From Ekhidna sp964289745 (GTDB lineage Bacteria > Bacteroidota > Bacteroidia > Cytophagales > Cyclobacteriaceae): a stretch of 64,000 nucleotides of DNA. Shown piece after piece: positions 53,209-63,055 of this stretch (within the stretch, counting starts at the first letter, position 1; each line of letters starts with the position of its first letter). Both the position numbers and the translations under genes were made by a program. The DNA lies in the NCBI GenBank assembly GCA_964289745.1, contig CAXYMM010000001.1:868001-932000 (forward strand), written 5' to 3'. The notes under the pieces are model-generated. The model made no database searches. It was not told where the DNA came from and worked only from the letters and a program-made list of their open reading frames with translations.

Positions 53209-54650
53209 CGGCGGTACGGATAATACACTTTTCGACCTCTTTTGTTGATCCCAATTACATCAAACCGACCTCTGATGTTGCTAAGAATTTTTTCCAATTC
53301 TTCCGGCGATTCAACCAAACGGTTATTAATCTGAGTGATAATGAACCCCTCGGGTATGTCAAACACGGAGAAAAATCCATTGCTTTCATAGTCAATAACT
53401 TTTACTCCATTGCGAATGCCTAATAGATCTTTTTCTACTTTCGATACCAACTCAAAACGACCGTTGAGCTCCTTTGAATAATATATTTTTCGCTTAATTA
53501 ATGAGGTGGTTCCCTCCCTGTTTGTGAGTACCACTTTTCTTGAAAATATTTTTCCATCTCTTTCAATTAATAATTCCAAATCATCACCAGGGTAGCTTTT
53601 GGCTACAATTTCTTCTATTTGAGATTTGGATTGAATAGGTATTCCGTTGATCATTCGGATAACGTCTCTTTCTTCTATCCCAACATCATCAGAGGCACTT
53701 CCAGCCTTAACATCTGCTACGATCACACCATCCAGATTTTTAATTTCCAACCGATCGGCTAGATTACTATCTATGTCTATGTATTCAAGGCCTGTAAATG
53801 CTTTTTGTACTTCACCATATTCTATCAGATCGTTGAATACTTTTTTTACAATATTGACTGGTATAGCAAACCCATAGCCAGCATAGGAGCCAGTTCGAGA
53901 AAGGATAGCGGTATTTATTCCGATTAACTCACCGTTTGCGTTCACCAATGCTCCACCGCTATTTCCAGGGTTAATAGCGGCATCCGTTTGAATGAAACTT
54001 TCAATTGGAAATTTATCTCTTAAAATGTTTATATTTCTACCTTTTGCACTAACTATTCCAGCGGTAACCGTTGAGGTTAAGTTAAAGGGATTTCCGACCG
54101 CTAATACCCATTCACCTACAGCGACCCTTTCAGAATCGCCAATTTTTATTTCTGGCAATTCTCCTGCATTGATCTTAATCACAGCAAGGTCAGAACTAGG
54201 ATCACGCCCCACAAGCTCAGCATCAAAGGATTTTTTACCAGCGATTACAGTGATTTCATCAGCATCTTGAATTACATGATTATTGGTGACGATATAGCCC
54301 TCATCAGAAAAAACGACCCCTGAACCGCTTCCTACTTGTTGTGAGGATCTGGGTTCAAAAAACCAATCCATCCAGCCACCGGTTCGGTATTCCACTTCGC
54401 TTAACGTTTGGATGAAGACAACACTAGGCGTGCTGAGCCCAGAAGCAACTACAAAACCTTCATTCGGTAAAACGCCTAAAGAGGAAGCCTCGGTGGCGAC
54501 TTCACGTGCCTGATATACAGTCCTTTCATTAGCAAGCCCAACGACTTGGTTTTGTGTTTGCTCTTCTGCTGAATTAGCTATTTGTGAAAAAAGAAATGCC
54601 CCACAAATACCCCCTATCAGGCTGGTTAATAGTACGATAATATTTTTCAT
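53205..54650 (-). CDS. HtrA/DegP-type periplasmic serine protease
   Basis: A 481-residue trypsin-fold protease anchored or exported by an N-terminal helix (IIVLLTSLIGGICGAFLFSQ). The catalytic triad is His in IVTNNHVIQDAD, Asp in DPSSDLAVIKI and Ser in INPGNSGGALVN, with two PDZ domains behind it (about 290-375 and 400-480; GVIVADVKAGSASDDVGIEERDVI in part, and PEGFIITQINNRLVESPEEL). It degrades or refolds damaged envelope proteins. Confidence 0.93.
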   Translation of the reverse strand: MKNIIVLLTSLIGGICGAFLFSQIANSAEEQTQNQVVGLANERTVYQAREVATEASSLGVLPNEGFVVASGLSTPSVVFIQTLSEVEYRTGGWMDWFFEPRSSQQVGSGSGVVFSDEGYIVTNNHVIQDADEITVIAGKKSFDAELVGRDPSSDLAVIKINAGELPEIKIGDSERVAVGEWVLAVGNPFNLTSTVTAGIVSAKGRNINILRDKFPIESFIQTDAAINPGNSGGALVNANGELIGINTAILSRTGSYAGYGFAIPVNIVKKVFNDLIEYGEVQKAFTGLEYIDIDSNLADRLEIKNLDGVIVADVKAGSASDDVGIEERDVIRMINGIPIQSKSQIEEIVAKSYPGDDLELLIERDGKIFSRKVVLTNREGTTSLIKRKIYYSKELNGRFELVSKVEKDLLGIRNGVKVIDYESNGFFSVFDIPEGFIITQINNRLVESPEELEKILSNIRGRFDVIGINKRGRKVYYPYRR

Positions 54651-54727
54651 GTTTAGTTTGTTTCACAACTCATAACTGATATTAATTAAAAAATATTTCA
54701 TTCAAATTATTAAAAAATGCGAAAGTC

Positions 54728-54735
54728 TATATTTG
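54728..54735 (+). promoter_or_regulatory. -7 box of a likely dxr promoter
   Basis: TATATTTG is an exact TAnnTTTG box 46 bases before the dxr start codon. No TTG at the usual -33 distance was seen, so confidence is limited. Confidence 0.3.
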
Positions 54736-54781
54736 TCTAGTTCTTAAAATCAGATTCCATCAATACTTTTTGAGCAATTTT

Positions 54782-55933
54782 ATGGAAAAAAAATCATTGG
54801 CTATTTTAGGCTCTACAGGGTCTATTGGTACCCAAACATTGGATGTGGTTTCTAAACACGCAGAAAAGTTCGAGGTTGAAGTACTAACCGCCCAACAGAA
54901 TGCCGACCTTTTAATAAGGCAAGCAAAGATTTTTAAACCAAATTGCGTCGTAATTGGCAAAGATGAACTGTACCATAAGGTCTTTTCTGAGCTCGATTCA
55001 CTCAATATAAAAGTTTATGCTGGAGAAAAAGCATTAGCTAATGTGGTGCAAATGGAATCTATCGATGTGGTGCTGACAGCATTGGTAGGATATGCGGGTC
55101 TGCTTCCTACTGTCAATGCGATTAAAGCGAAGAAAACCATTGCATTAGCGAATAAAGAAACACTGGTTGTGGCAGGAGAACTGATCACCACTTTAGCTAA
55201 AGAACACGGCGTCAATATTTTGCCAGTAGATTCTGAGCATTCTGCCATTTTCCAATGTCTCGTTGGTGAATTTCATAATCCAATTGAGAAATTAATCCTC
55301 ACTGCTTCCGGAGGACCATTTAGAGGAAAGGATCGTGCATTCTGCGCTTCTGTGAAAAAAGAGCAGGCCTTAAAGCACCCCAACTGGGATATGGGAGCCA
55401 AAATCACCATCGACTCTGCGACTCTGATGAACAAAGGGTTAGAGGTTATTGAAGCAAAGTGGCTTTTCGGGATTCCCTTCGATCAAATTGAAGTAATTGT
55501 GCATCCACAGTCCATCATTCATTCGCTTGTGCAGTTTGAAGATGCTTCTATAAAGGCACAAATGGGACTTCCAGATATGCGAGTTCCTATACAGTTTGCC
55601 TTGAGCTACCCAAGTCGATTTAAGTCAGATTTTCCACGCTTTAGTTTCATGGATCATCCTAATTTTACATTCGAAGATCCAGATTTGAAAACATTTCGCA
55701 ATCTTTCGCTTGCCTTTGAAGTTGGAAAAAAAGGCGGGAATGCACCTTGTATTTTGAACGCAGCAAACGAAATAGCCGTACGAGGTTTTTTGGAAGATCG
55801 AATAGGCTTTCTAGAAATTTCAGAATTGATTGAATCTTGCCTCCAAAAGGTAAGCTATATTCGCAATCCTTTATTGGAACAATTAGTAGAAACGGATAAA
55901 GAAACAAGAGCCAAAGCGCTTGAAATGATATAA
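54782..55933 (+). CDS. dxr: 1-deoxy-D-xylulose-5-phosphate reductoisomerase
   Basis: The 383-residue MEP-pathway enzyme makes 2-C-methylerythritol 4-phosphate with NADPH. It opens with the Rossmann motif LAILGSTGSIGTQTLDV and contains ALANKETLVVAGELIT near residue 120, PVDSEHSAIFQCL near 146, TASGGPFRGKD near 173, and HPNWDMGAKITIDSATLMNKGLEVIEA near 200 (in part), including the metal-binding Asp and Glu. ATG 54782 is preferred to a TTG four codons earlier. rseP follows after two bases. Confidence 0.95.
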   Translation: MEKKSLAILGSTGSIGTQTLDVVSKHAEKFEVEVLTAQQNADLLIRQAKIFKPNCVVIGKDELYHKVFSELDSLNIKVYAGEKALANVVQMESIDVVLTALVGYAGLLPTVNAIKAKKTIALANKETLVVAGELITTLAKEHGVNILPVDSEHSAIFQCLVGEFHNPIEKLILTASGGPFRGKDRAFCASVKKEQALKHPNWDMGAKITIDSATLMNKGLEVIEAKWLFGIPFDQIEVIVHPQSIIHSLVQFEDASIKAQMGLPDMRVPIQFALSYPSRFKSDFPRFSFMDHPNFTFEDPDLKTFRNLSLAFEVGKKGGNAPCILNAANEIAVRGFLEDRIGFLEISELIESCLQKVSYIRNPLLEQLVETDKETRAKALEMI

Positions 55934-55935
55934 TA

Positions 55936-57246
55936 ATGGAAACATTAATAATGGTAGGGCAGCTCCTTTTCGGGCTATCAATTTTAGTAGGGTTGCATGA
56001 ATGGGGGCATCTTATCGCCGCTAAGACCTTTGGAATGCGTGTAGAAAAATATTCTATAGGCTTCCCTCCCAAAATATGGGGAAAACAATTTGGCGAAACC
56101 GAATATTCTATAGGAGCCATTCCTCTGGGTGGTTTTGTGAAGATATCTGGAATGATCGATGAATCTTTAGATACCAAATCTTTAAATGCCGAACCAAATC
56201 CATGGGAATTTCGCGCCAAACCCGCCTGGCAACGATTGATTGTGATGTTGGGCGGAATCATCGTAAACGTAATACTTGGGATCATTATTTTTATCAGCCT
56301 GGCATTGATAGATGGTGAGATGTACTTGCCAAAAGAAGAGCTTAACAAAAATGGAATTATTGCCTACGATTTGGGTAAGCAACTGGGATTTCAAACAGGA
56401 GATAAAGTTCTTTCAATCAATGGTCAAGAATATGAGAAATTCTCAGATATTATAAGTCCAGAATTACTATTGGGTAGTGATAATTACTACACGGTAGAGA
56501 GATCAGGAGACGAGGTGAAAATTGTAATGCCAAACGATTTTATCGATAAAGTGGCCGACCGTCAAAGGAGGGCAAATATTATTGGCGTTATGGATATTGT
56601 ATCGGTAGATGAGATTTTACCGGGCTCAAATGCAGAAAAGGGTGGACTTCTAGTCGGAGATGAATTTGTCGCCATTGATGAAACGGAAATTACTGGTTTT
56701 GGGGTGCTTCGAGAAAAATTAAATGAACGAAAAGAGAAAACTGTTCGGGTGGATGTGCGACGAAATAATGAAATGGTTCAATTAGACTTAGAAGTTTCGA
56801 AGGAAGGCACATTTGGTTTTGTAAGAGGCTCTACTCTTAATTTCATTCAAAGAGATTTCACATTTGGTGAAGCAGTAGGAAAAGGGACGTACAATGCCTT
56901 TGCTTTTGTATGGTTAAACATTAAGGGATTTAAGAAAATGTTTTCTGGAGATATTGACCCCAGAAAATCTGTAATGGGACCGTTGGGTATCATGAAGCAA
57001 TTCGGTGGTAATTGGAATTGGCATCGATTCTGGAGTCTGGTGGGCATGCTATCGATGATCCTTGCTTTCATGAATTTCCTACCGATACCCGCTCTCGACG
57101 GAGGACATGTCATGTTCCTGACGTGGGAGATCATTACAGGGAGAAAGCCTTCCGATAAATTTTTAGAGAACGCCCAAAAATTTGGGATGGTCATCCTCTT
57201 ATCACTTATGGTTTTCGTAATCGTAAACGATGTGATCAACTTTTGA
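55936..57246 (+). CDS. rseP: site-2 membrane zinc protease RseP
   Basis: A 436-residue intramembrane protease with HExxH in GLHEWGHLIAAKTFGM near residue 21, the GxxxG-type IPLGGFVKISGM near 61, two PDZ domains (about 130-205 and 210-300) and the second metal motif NFLPIPALDGGHVMF near 382. It cleaves membrane-bound regulators or signal-peptide remnants. It forms an operon with dxr, a pairing seen in many bacteria. Confidence 0.94.
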   Translation: METLIMVGQLLFGLSILVGLHEWGHLIAAKTFGMRVEKYSIGFPPKIWGKQFGETEYSIGAIPLGGFVKISGMIDESLDTKSLNAEPNPWEFRAKPAWQRLIVMLGGIIVNVILGIIIFISLALIDGEMYLPKEELNKNGIIAYDLGKQLGFQTGDKVLSINGQEYEKFSDIISPELLLGSDNYYTVERSGDEVKIVMPNDFIDKVADRQRRANIIGVMDIVSVDEILPGSNAEKGGLLVGDEFVAIDETEITGFGVLREKLNERKEKTVRVDVRRNNEMVQLDLEVSKEGTFGFVRGSTLNFIQRDFTFGEAVGKGTYNAFAFVWLNIKGFKKMFSGDIDPRKSVMGPLGIMKQFGGNWNWHRFWSLVGMLSMILAFMNFLPIPALDGGHVMFLTWEIITGRKPSDKFLENAQKFGMVILLSLMVFVIVNDVINF

Positions 57247-57264
57247 TTCAATCAAAAGTTGATC
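57234..57264. repeat. perfect 14-bp inverted repeat at the end of rseP
   Basis: GATCAACTTTTGAT (57234-57247) and ATCAAAAGTTGATC (57251-57264) are exact inverse complements around a three-base loop TCA, and include the rseP stop codon. No T run follows on either strand, so a classical terminator is uncertain; it may protect or end the dxr-rseP message. Confidence 0.7.
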
Positions 57265-57471
57265 TAAAGCGTGGCTTTATAAATACCGAGTCCACATTAA
57301 TTGAGATTAATTCGAGAGGTTTTGGTTCTTTCAATTCAATATTTTATAAATTTTATAATATTATTAACAAAAAATTTCATTTCCTTAGACCATCAGTAAC
57401 CATATTTACGAATTCGCCATTAGACAAAGTCGGTGTTCCTTAACCCTTTCGTAAATTCCTTTAAGATTTAG

Positions 57472-59454
57472 TTAAAAGTCGTCTAATTCGGGTGGGACTT
57501 CCCGATAGATTTCAAACTCAACCCTTCTGTTTAATGTCCTTTCCTTTTCGCTATGCTCATCTTCCACAATGGGTCGGGTATCGCCGTAGCCTTCCGCATT
57601 TACACGATCTTCTAATATGCCTGCGAAGATTACAATGTAATCTCGGATCACATTCGCTCTTTCTTTTGATAGTTGCAAGTTTTTTGCAGCATCACCTATC
57701 GAGTCGGTATGACCTGAAATTTTTAGCTGAAACTCAGGATTATCATACAGAAAGTTCACAATCTTGTTCAGGTCTGCATACATCTCCGTTTTCAGTTCAG
57801 ATTCCCCAACATCAAACTCAATGGACTCGAATTTCATTTTTGAAGCAATGGGTTCGGTAATTTTATTGAGTTCTAGCGGACCATCCAGATAAAATACTTC
57901 CTCAATTCTAAAAAAATCATCCCCTTGAAGTATTAAGAGATAGTTCCTGTTATTTACCAAATTAAACTCAAAGGAACCATCACTTTTCAAGAACTTTGGA
58001 GCCACTTCTTGGCCTCTGTCCAAATCCACAATTGATACAATTCCTTCAAAAGGTGTACCCGTCAATGAATCTGTCAAAGATCCGGAGACCTTCGTTGTGG
58101 CTTCTGGTTGAGCTTCCATGGGCAAAGGGAAGGAATAAATATCTTGTTTATCTAAATCTCTGGAGGAGGATCGTGCATAAAAAAGTAACTCGGATTCTGA
58201 GTCGATGGTAAAATAGAGTTCACTTCCCCGACCGTTTACCAATGGGCCTATGTTTTGTGGCTCTGTCCAGTAGCTTTCTATGTGGTATGCTTTGTAGATA
58301 TCAAATTCTCCAAAGTTATAGAGCTGACCATCAGAACTGAAGTATAATACATCATAAACAGGATGATAAAAAGGACTTACATCGTTCTTGCGTGTGTTGA
58401 TTACAGGGCCAATGTTTTTTGCTGGACTCCAATTCCCTTTGTTATCCCTCACCGAAAAATAGATATCAGAAAGTCCAAACCCACCCAGTCTGTCAGAAGC
58501 GAAAAACAGGGTGTCTCCCGAATGAGACAGTGCCGGGTGGGAATCCCAAGCGACACTATTAATTTTTGGACCAAGATTCACGGGGGTAGTCCAAAGGCTA
58601 TCTTCGTCTAAAGTAGAAAAGTAAAGATCACAATGCCCAACAGCACCCGGGCTAAAACACCTAGAAAAAACCAACATTTTTCCATCACTACTAATGCAAG
58701 GCGAGCCCTCATTGTAGTTGGTGTTGAGGTCTTCGATTGGCGTAGCTTTAGACCAAGTACCGTAATGATCTTTTTTGCTTGTATATAAATCCTCGTCCTG
58801 TTTGAAATCAATACTTTCGTCTACGAGTTTTCTTTTCGAGGTAAAAAGTAAAACATCGTTATTAATGTTTAAGGAGGGTCCATAGTCTGCGCTCCGGCTA
58901 TTTATAAGCGTACCCATATTCAAAAGAACACCTCTTGGAGGACGTAGCGTGTCAATAAGCTTTCGGTGTTCCACCAACTCATAGTAGTAATCAATGGGCA
59001 CGAATTGTTCTGCTATTTGCTTGTTTAATGAATCATAGTATAATTCAATCTCCTTTATATCAATGCCTTCATAGTGATGCCGAAGCACCATTCGATAAAG
59101 TGTCTTAGCTTCATCAGGGTCACCCAAAAGCTCGGTCAGTTTAGCCAGTCTCCATATAAGCCTCGTATCCGTGTAGAAGTTTTGAATCCCAAATTTACTG
59201 ACATAGCCCTTCAACTCTTTGTACAAAGTCTCCCACTTATTAGCTCTGTCAAGTTGAATAATACGCTTAAGATGTGATTCATTATAGTATTTTGGATAAC
59301 GGTTTAACCCTTCAAATTCATATACATTGTAAACCGTACCTTTTGGTATAGAATCTGAGACTATCTGGACTTCTTTCCGTTTTTTTTGAGCGAACGAAGA
59401 AACACTCAAAAAAACAAGAAAACACACAATGTTGTATTTGAAGAAATGGATCAC
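57472..59454 (-). CDS. OmpA-family protein with WD40-like (PD40) repeats, PorE-like
   Basis: A 660-residue exported protein (signal peptide ending SSFAQ) with an N-terminal helical/TPR-like part (about 45-150; WETLYKELKGYVSKFG, LLGDPDEAKTLYRMVLRHHYEG in part), a beta-propeller of PD40 repeats (about 195-440; SPCISSDGKMLVFSRC, HPALSHSGDTLFFASDRLGG), a carboxypeptidase-regulatory-like domain (about 450-530) and a C-terminal OmpA peptidoglycan-binding domain (LKISGHTDSIGDAAKN, SKERANVIRDYI). This domain order matches PorE of the type IX secretion system, but many paralogues exist, so the T9SS link is only likely. PorE itself is usually a lipoprotein; no lipobox is seen here. Confidence 0.82.
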   Translation of the reverse strand: MIHFFKYNIVCFLVFLSVSSFAQKKRKEVQIVSDSIPKGTVYNVYEFEGLNRYPKYYNESHLKRIIQLDRANKWETLYKELKGYVSKFGIQNFYTDTRLIWRLAKLTELLGDPDEAKTLYRMVLRHHYEGIDIKEIELYYDSLNKQIAEQFVPIDYYYELVEHRKLIDTLRPPRGVLLNMGTLINSRSADYGPSLNINNDVLLFTSKRKLVDESIDFKQDEDLYTSKKDHYGTWSKATPIEDLNTNYNEGSPCISSDGKMLVFSRCFSPGAVGHCDLYFSTLDEDSLWTTPVNLGPKINSVAWDSHPALSHSGDTLFFASDRLGGFGLSDIYFSVRDNKGNWSPAKNIGPVINTRKNDVSPFYHPVYDVLYFSSDGQLYNFGEFDIYKAYHIESYWTEPQNIGPLVNGRGSELYFTIDSESELLFYARSSSRDLDKQDIYSFPLPMEAQPEATTKVSGSLTDSLTGTPFEGIVSIVDLDRGQEVAPKFLKSDGSFEFNLVNNRNYLLILQGDDFFRIEEVFYLDGPLELNKITEPIASKMKFESIEFDVGESELKTEMYADLNKIVNFLYDNPEFQLKISGHTDSIGDAAKNLQLSKERANVIRDYIVIFAGILEDRVNAEGYGDTRPIVEDEHSEKERTLNRRVEFEIYREVPPELDDF

Positions 59455-59598
59455 TCTGCCAGTTAGTCAGTTATACTCATTATTAAAGCCAAAATTACAA
59501 CTATTTGGCTCAAGCCTTTAACTTGGCACAACGATTGACCTAAAAAACTTACTCACATTTTTCTGCAAGATTTATAAAATCTGCCAGTCTGGTATCTT

Positions 59599-62067
59599 AT
59601 GAACGATAAACCTTATAATCCATTATTTCTTCCCGATTTTCTTCCCGAAGATTCTGGTGAGCTTATTCAGATCATTGCTCCCAATGAAAATCAAATTGAT
59701 GATGAAAAACTTCCAATGGAGCTGTCTCTTTTGCCTATTCGCAATACGGTTTTGTTCCCTGGAGTGGTACTCCCAATCACGGTCGGAAGAACAAAGTCTA
59801 TCAAGCTTGTAAAAAAGGCGTATAAGGGAGACAGAATCATTGGTGTAGTCGCTCAAAAAAATGATAAAACAGAAAATCCCTCCAAAGCGGATCTATTCAA
59901 TATCGGAACAGTAGCTAGGATCATTAAAATGATTGTACTCCCAGATGGAAATACGACAATCATTATTTATGGGCAAAAACGATTTGGCATAAATGAAATC
60001 ATAAAAGAAGATCCACATCACATTGCTACTTATAGCATTTTGGCTGATAAACCCATCTCTATTCCTAAGAAAGAACAAAAGGCGATTGTGCAGTCGCTAA
60101 AAGACATAGCAGAAGAGATTATGGGCTTAAGCCCCGAGATTCCGAAAGAGGCCAAAGTGGCAGTAGAAAATATCGATGATTTTGGGTTTCTTACGCACTT
60201 TCTTTCATCAAATATCAATGCAGAAGTAAAGGAAAAACAAAAGTTACTAGCGGTTGTGGATCCCAAAGAACGCGCAGAAAAACTGTTGCAGTACATGCTC
60301 AAAGAGCTACAAATGCTCCAATTGAAGCAAGAGATACAAGAAAAGGTACATACCGATATTGATCAGCAACAAAGAGATTATTTCCTGCGTCAGCAAATAC
60401 GCGTATTGCAAGACGAATTGGGTCAAGATGGACCAGATCAAGAAGTAGAGGCACTAAGAAAAAGAGGATTTGAAAAAGACTGGCCAGAAGAAGTAAAACT
60501 TCATTTTGAGAAAGAACTCGACAAAGTTTCCAGAATGAATTCAGCCGCCGCAGAGTTCCCCATAGCCATTAATTATATTGAATTATTAGTAAACCTCCCT
60601 TGGAATGAAGTAACAGAAGATAATTTTGATTTGAAAAATGCTCGAAAAATTCTGGATCAGGATCACGCTGGATTAGAAAAGGTAAAGGAGCGAATAATTG
60701 AGTACCTAGCCGTACGTAAATTAAAGAAGGATTTGAAAGGACCAATTTTATGCCTATATGGTCCTCCTGGCGTTGGCAAAACATCACTTGGTCGGTCTAT
60801 TGCCCACTCACTTAATCGCAAGTACGTTCGGATGTCTTTGGGAGGTGTACATGACGAGGCAGAGATAAGGGGGCATCGAAAGACCTACATTGGTGCAATG
60901 CCAGGGAAGATTATTCAGAATTTGAATAAGGCGAAAGCCTCTAACCCGATATTTATTTTAGATGAGATTGATAAAGTAAGCTCAGACTTTCGAGGAGATC
61001 CATCCTCGGCACTACTCGAAGTGCTAGATCCTGAGCAAAACAGTACCTTCAAGGACAATTACCTGGAAGTTGACTATGATTTATCTAAAGTGCTTTTTAT
61101 TGCTACTGCCAACTCATTAGACACTATCCAACCTGCTCTTCGTGATCGTATGGAGATCATTGATGTGAGTGGCTATACACTTGAAGAGAAAATTGAAATT
61201 GCTAAAAAGCACCTTATTCCTAAACAACGAAAGGAGCATGGGCTTAAAGACAAAAACGTTAACTTCAATAAAGAATCCATTGAAAAATTGATCAACGATT
61301 ATACAAGAGAATCAGGTGTTCGAAACTTAGAAAGGAAAGTAGCCGCCGTGGTTCGATCCATCGCCAAGTCAGTAGCTATGGAAGAAGAGTATGATGCTAA
61401 AATTACCAATGAACGGATCAGAGAAATACTTGGACCTGAAGTTTTTGACAAGGATAATTACGAAGACAATTCTGTACCCGGGGTGGTAACAGGACTAGCC
61501 TGGACACCAGCCGGGGGCGACATCTTATTTATTGAATCTTCTTTAAGTCGTGGTAAAGGAAAATTAACGCTTTCGGGTCAGTTAGGAGATGTAATGAAAG
61601 AATCGGCCGTCGCTGCCCTGTCTTACCTTCGGTCTAGTGCTGAAGTAATGGGCATAGATTATCAAGTATTCGATTCTTACGATCTGCATATTCATGTACC
61701 AGCAGGAGCTATCCCAAAGGATGGTCCATCCGCAGGTATTACGATGCTCACTTCTTTGGCTTCTGTTTTCACGCAACGTAAGGTGAAAAAGAAACTCGCG
61801 ATGACGGGTGAAATTACGCTGAGAGGAAAAGTGTTACCAGTAGGAGGAATTAAAGAAAAGATATTAGCCGCAAAGCGAGCAGGTATCAAAGAAATCATCA
61901 TGTGCCAGCGCAACCAGAAAGACCTAGAAGAAATTGATCAGAAGTATTTAAAGGGCATCAAGATTCACTTTGTGTCGTATGCAATGGAAGTTTTAGGCAT
62001 ATCACTAACCAAAGAAAAAGCGGAAAACCCTATTGAGTTTGTGCTTTCAGAAGAAAAAACTGATTGA
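59599..62067 (+). CDS. lon: ATP-dependent protease Lon
   Basis: The 822-residue cytoplasmic protease has the LON substrate domain (about 40-235; LSLLPIRNTVLFPGVVLPI), a coiled-coil linker, the AAA+ domain (Walker A LYGPPGVGKTSLGRSIAHS near residue 388, Walker B PIFILDEIDKVS near 452) and the Ser-Lys protease domain with Ser in KDGPSAGITML near 714 and Lys in GGIKEKILAAKRAG near 757. It degrades misfolded and regulatory proteins. Its stop overlaps the TTG start of porQ. Confidence 0.96.
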   Translation: MNDKPYNPLFLPDFLPEDSGELIQIIAPNENQIDDEKLPMELSLLPIRNTVLFPGVVLPITVGRTKSIKLVKKAYKGDRIIGVVAQKNDKTENPSKADLFNIGTVARIIKMIVLPDGNTTIIIYGQKRFGINEIIKEDPHHIATYSILADKPISIPKKEQKAIVQSLKDIAEEIMGLSPEIPKEAKVAVENIDDFGFLTHFLSSNINAEVKEKQKLLAVVDPKERAEKLLQYMLKELQMLQLKQEIQEKVHTDIDQQQRDYFLRQQIRVLQDELGQDGPDQEVEALRKRGFEKDWPEEVKLHFEKELDKVSRMNSAAAEFPIAINYIELLVNLPWNEVTEDNFDLKNARKILDQDHAGLEKVKERIIEYLAVRKLKKDLKGPILCLYGPPGVGKTSLGRSIAHSLNRKYVRMSLGGVHDEAEIRGHRKTYIGAMPGKIIQNLNKAKASNPIFILDEIDKVSSDFRGDPSSALLEVLDPEQNSTFKDNYLEVDYDLSKVLFIATANSLDTIQPALRDRMEIIDVSGYTLEEKIEIAKKHLIPKQRKEHGLKDKNVNFNKESIEKLINDYTRESGVRNLERKVAAVVRSIAKSVAMEEEYDAKITNERIREILGPEVFDKDNYEDNSVPGVVTGLAWTPAGGDILFIESSLSRGKGKLTLSGQLGDVMKESAVAALSYLRSSAEVMGIDYQVFDSYDLHIHVPAGAIPKDGPSAGITMLTSLASVFTQRKVKKKLAMTGEITLRGKVLPVGGIKEKILAAKRAGIKEIIMCQRNQKDLEEIDQKYLKGIKIHFVSYAMEVLGISLTKEKAENPIEFVLSEEKTD

Positions 62068-63053
62068 GAAATATTCACTTTATAGGGTGGATCGTTTTAC
62101 CCATTATGGGGATGGCGCAGATAGGCGGAAAAGCTGGCTATCAGTCCTTTAATGTTGCAAATAATCCAAGATCTGCTGCTTTGGGAGGAACCACTATCTC
62201 TTTAGCAGATGGAGATGTTACCCAGTTTTTGACCAACCCAGCGACACTCGATTCTGTTGCAGATGGAAATGCTTTTATTCATGTCAATCCTTTTTTTGCA
62301 GATGCAATGTTCTACTCTTTAGGATATGTCTTTAATGTAAAAAAGCTAAAAAAAATTGCACTTGGGATTCACTATTTAAGCTTTGGCAATTTTGACTTAT
62401 TGGATGATACTGGACAGTCCCTAGGTCGGTTTACTGCCTCCGATTTTAGTTTTAACCTCAGCACGGCACATCGGTTAGGTTCGGCAATGCTTGGTGCTTC
62501 ATTAAAATTTTTAGGGAGCAATATCGATTCCTATTCTTCTTCAGCTATTGCGATGGATTTAGGAGGTGTCTTCAGTTTGAATCCAAACTGGTCGATTGCG
62601 ATGACTTTTGAAAATATAGGCTTTCAATTGTCAGATTATGCAAATTTTTCGAATGTCCCTTTACCTTTTTCCGTCAGAGTCGGGATGTCATTCAAACCCA
62701 CTTACATGCCGCTCAGATTCACCTTTACCTCTATTAATTTGGTAGATTCGGATTTTGAGAAAAAAGGACAAGGCGCATCTAACAAACTGCTGGATAAAGT
62801 GCTTCGTAGGGTTAATTTTGGGGCTGAAATTTTGTTAACGAAAAACGTTCAATTGTTGGCAGGCTATAGCCATAGACGAAGACAAGAATTGAGGCTAGAA
62901 GATATCGGCAGAGGAGCAGGCTTTTCCTATGGAATAATGCTAAGAGTAAAAAGACTTCAGTTGAGGTTTTCTCGTGCAATGTATCATGTTGCTGGAGGAA
63001 TCAATTATATAAGCATTCAAACTAGCCTGAAAAACCATAAAAAGATATTATAA
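62064..63053 (+). CDS. porQ: type IX secretion system protein PorQ
   Basis: A 329-residue outer-membrane protein of the PorV/PorQ (FadL-like barrel) family: GGKAGYQSFNVANNPRSAALGG near residue 21 (in part), then DVTQFLTNPATLDS, FHYLSFGNFD-like strands and AHRLGSAMLGASLKFLGSNI. It is thought to take part in cargo handling at the T9SS outer-membrane complex. The start must be TTG at 62064, overlapping the lon stop, because only that start gives a signal peptide (MRNIHFIGWIVLPIMGMAQ); the first ATG lies inside it. Confidence 0.85.
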   Translation: MRNIHFIGWIVLPIMGMAQIGGKAGYQSFNVANNPRSAALGGTTISLADGDVTQFLTNPATLDSVADGNAFIHVNPFFADAMFYSLGYVFNVKKLKKIALGIHYLSFGNFDLLDDTGQSLGRFTASDFSFNLSTAHRLGSAMLGASLKFLGSNIDSYSSSAIAMDLGGVFSLNPNWSIAMTFENIGFQLSDYANFSNVPLPFSVRVGMSFKPTYMPLRFTFTSINLVDSDFEKKGQGASNKLLDKVLRRVNFGAEILLTKNVQLLAGYSHRRRQELRLEDIGRGAGFSYGIMLRVKRLQLRFSRAMYHVAGGINYISIQTSLKNHKKIL

Positions 63054-63055
63054 AT

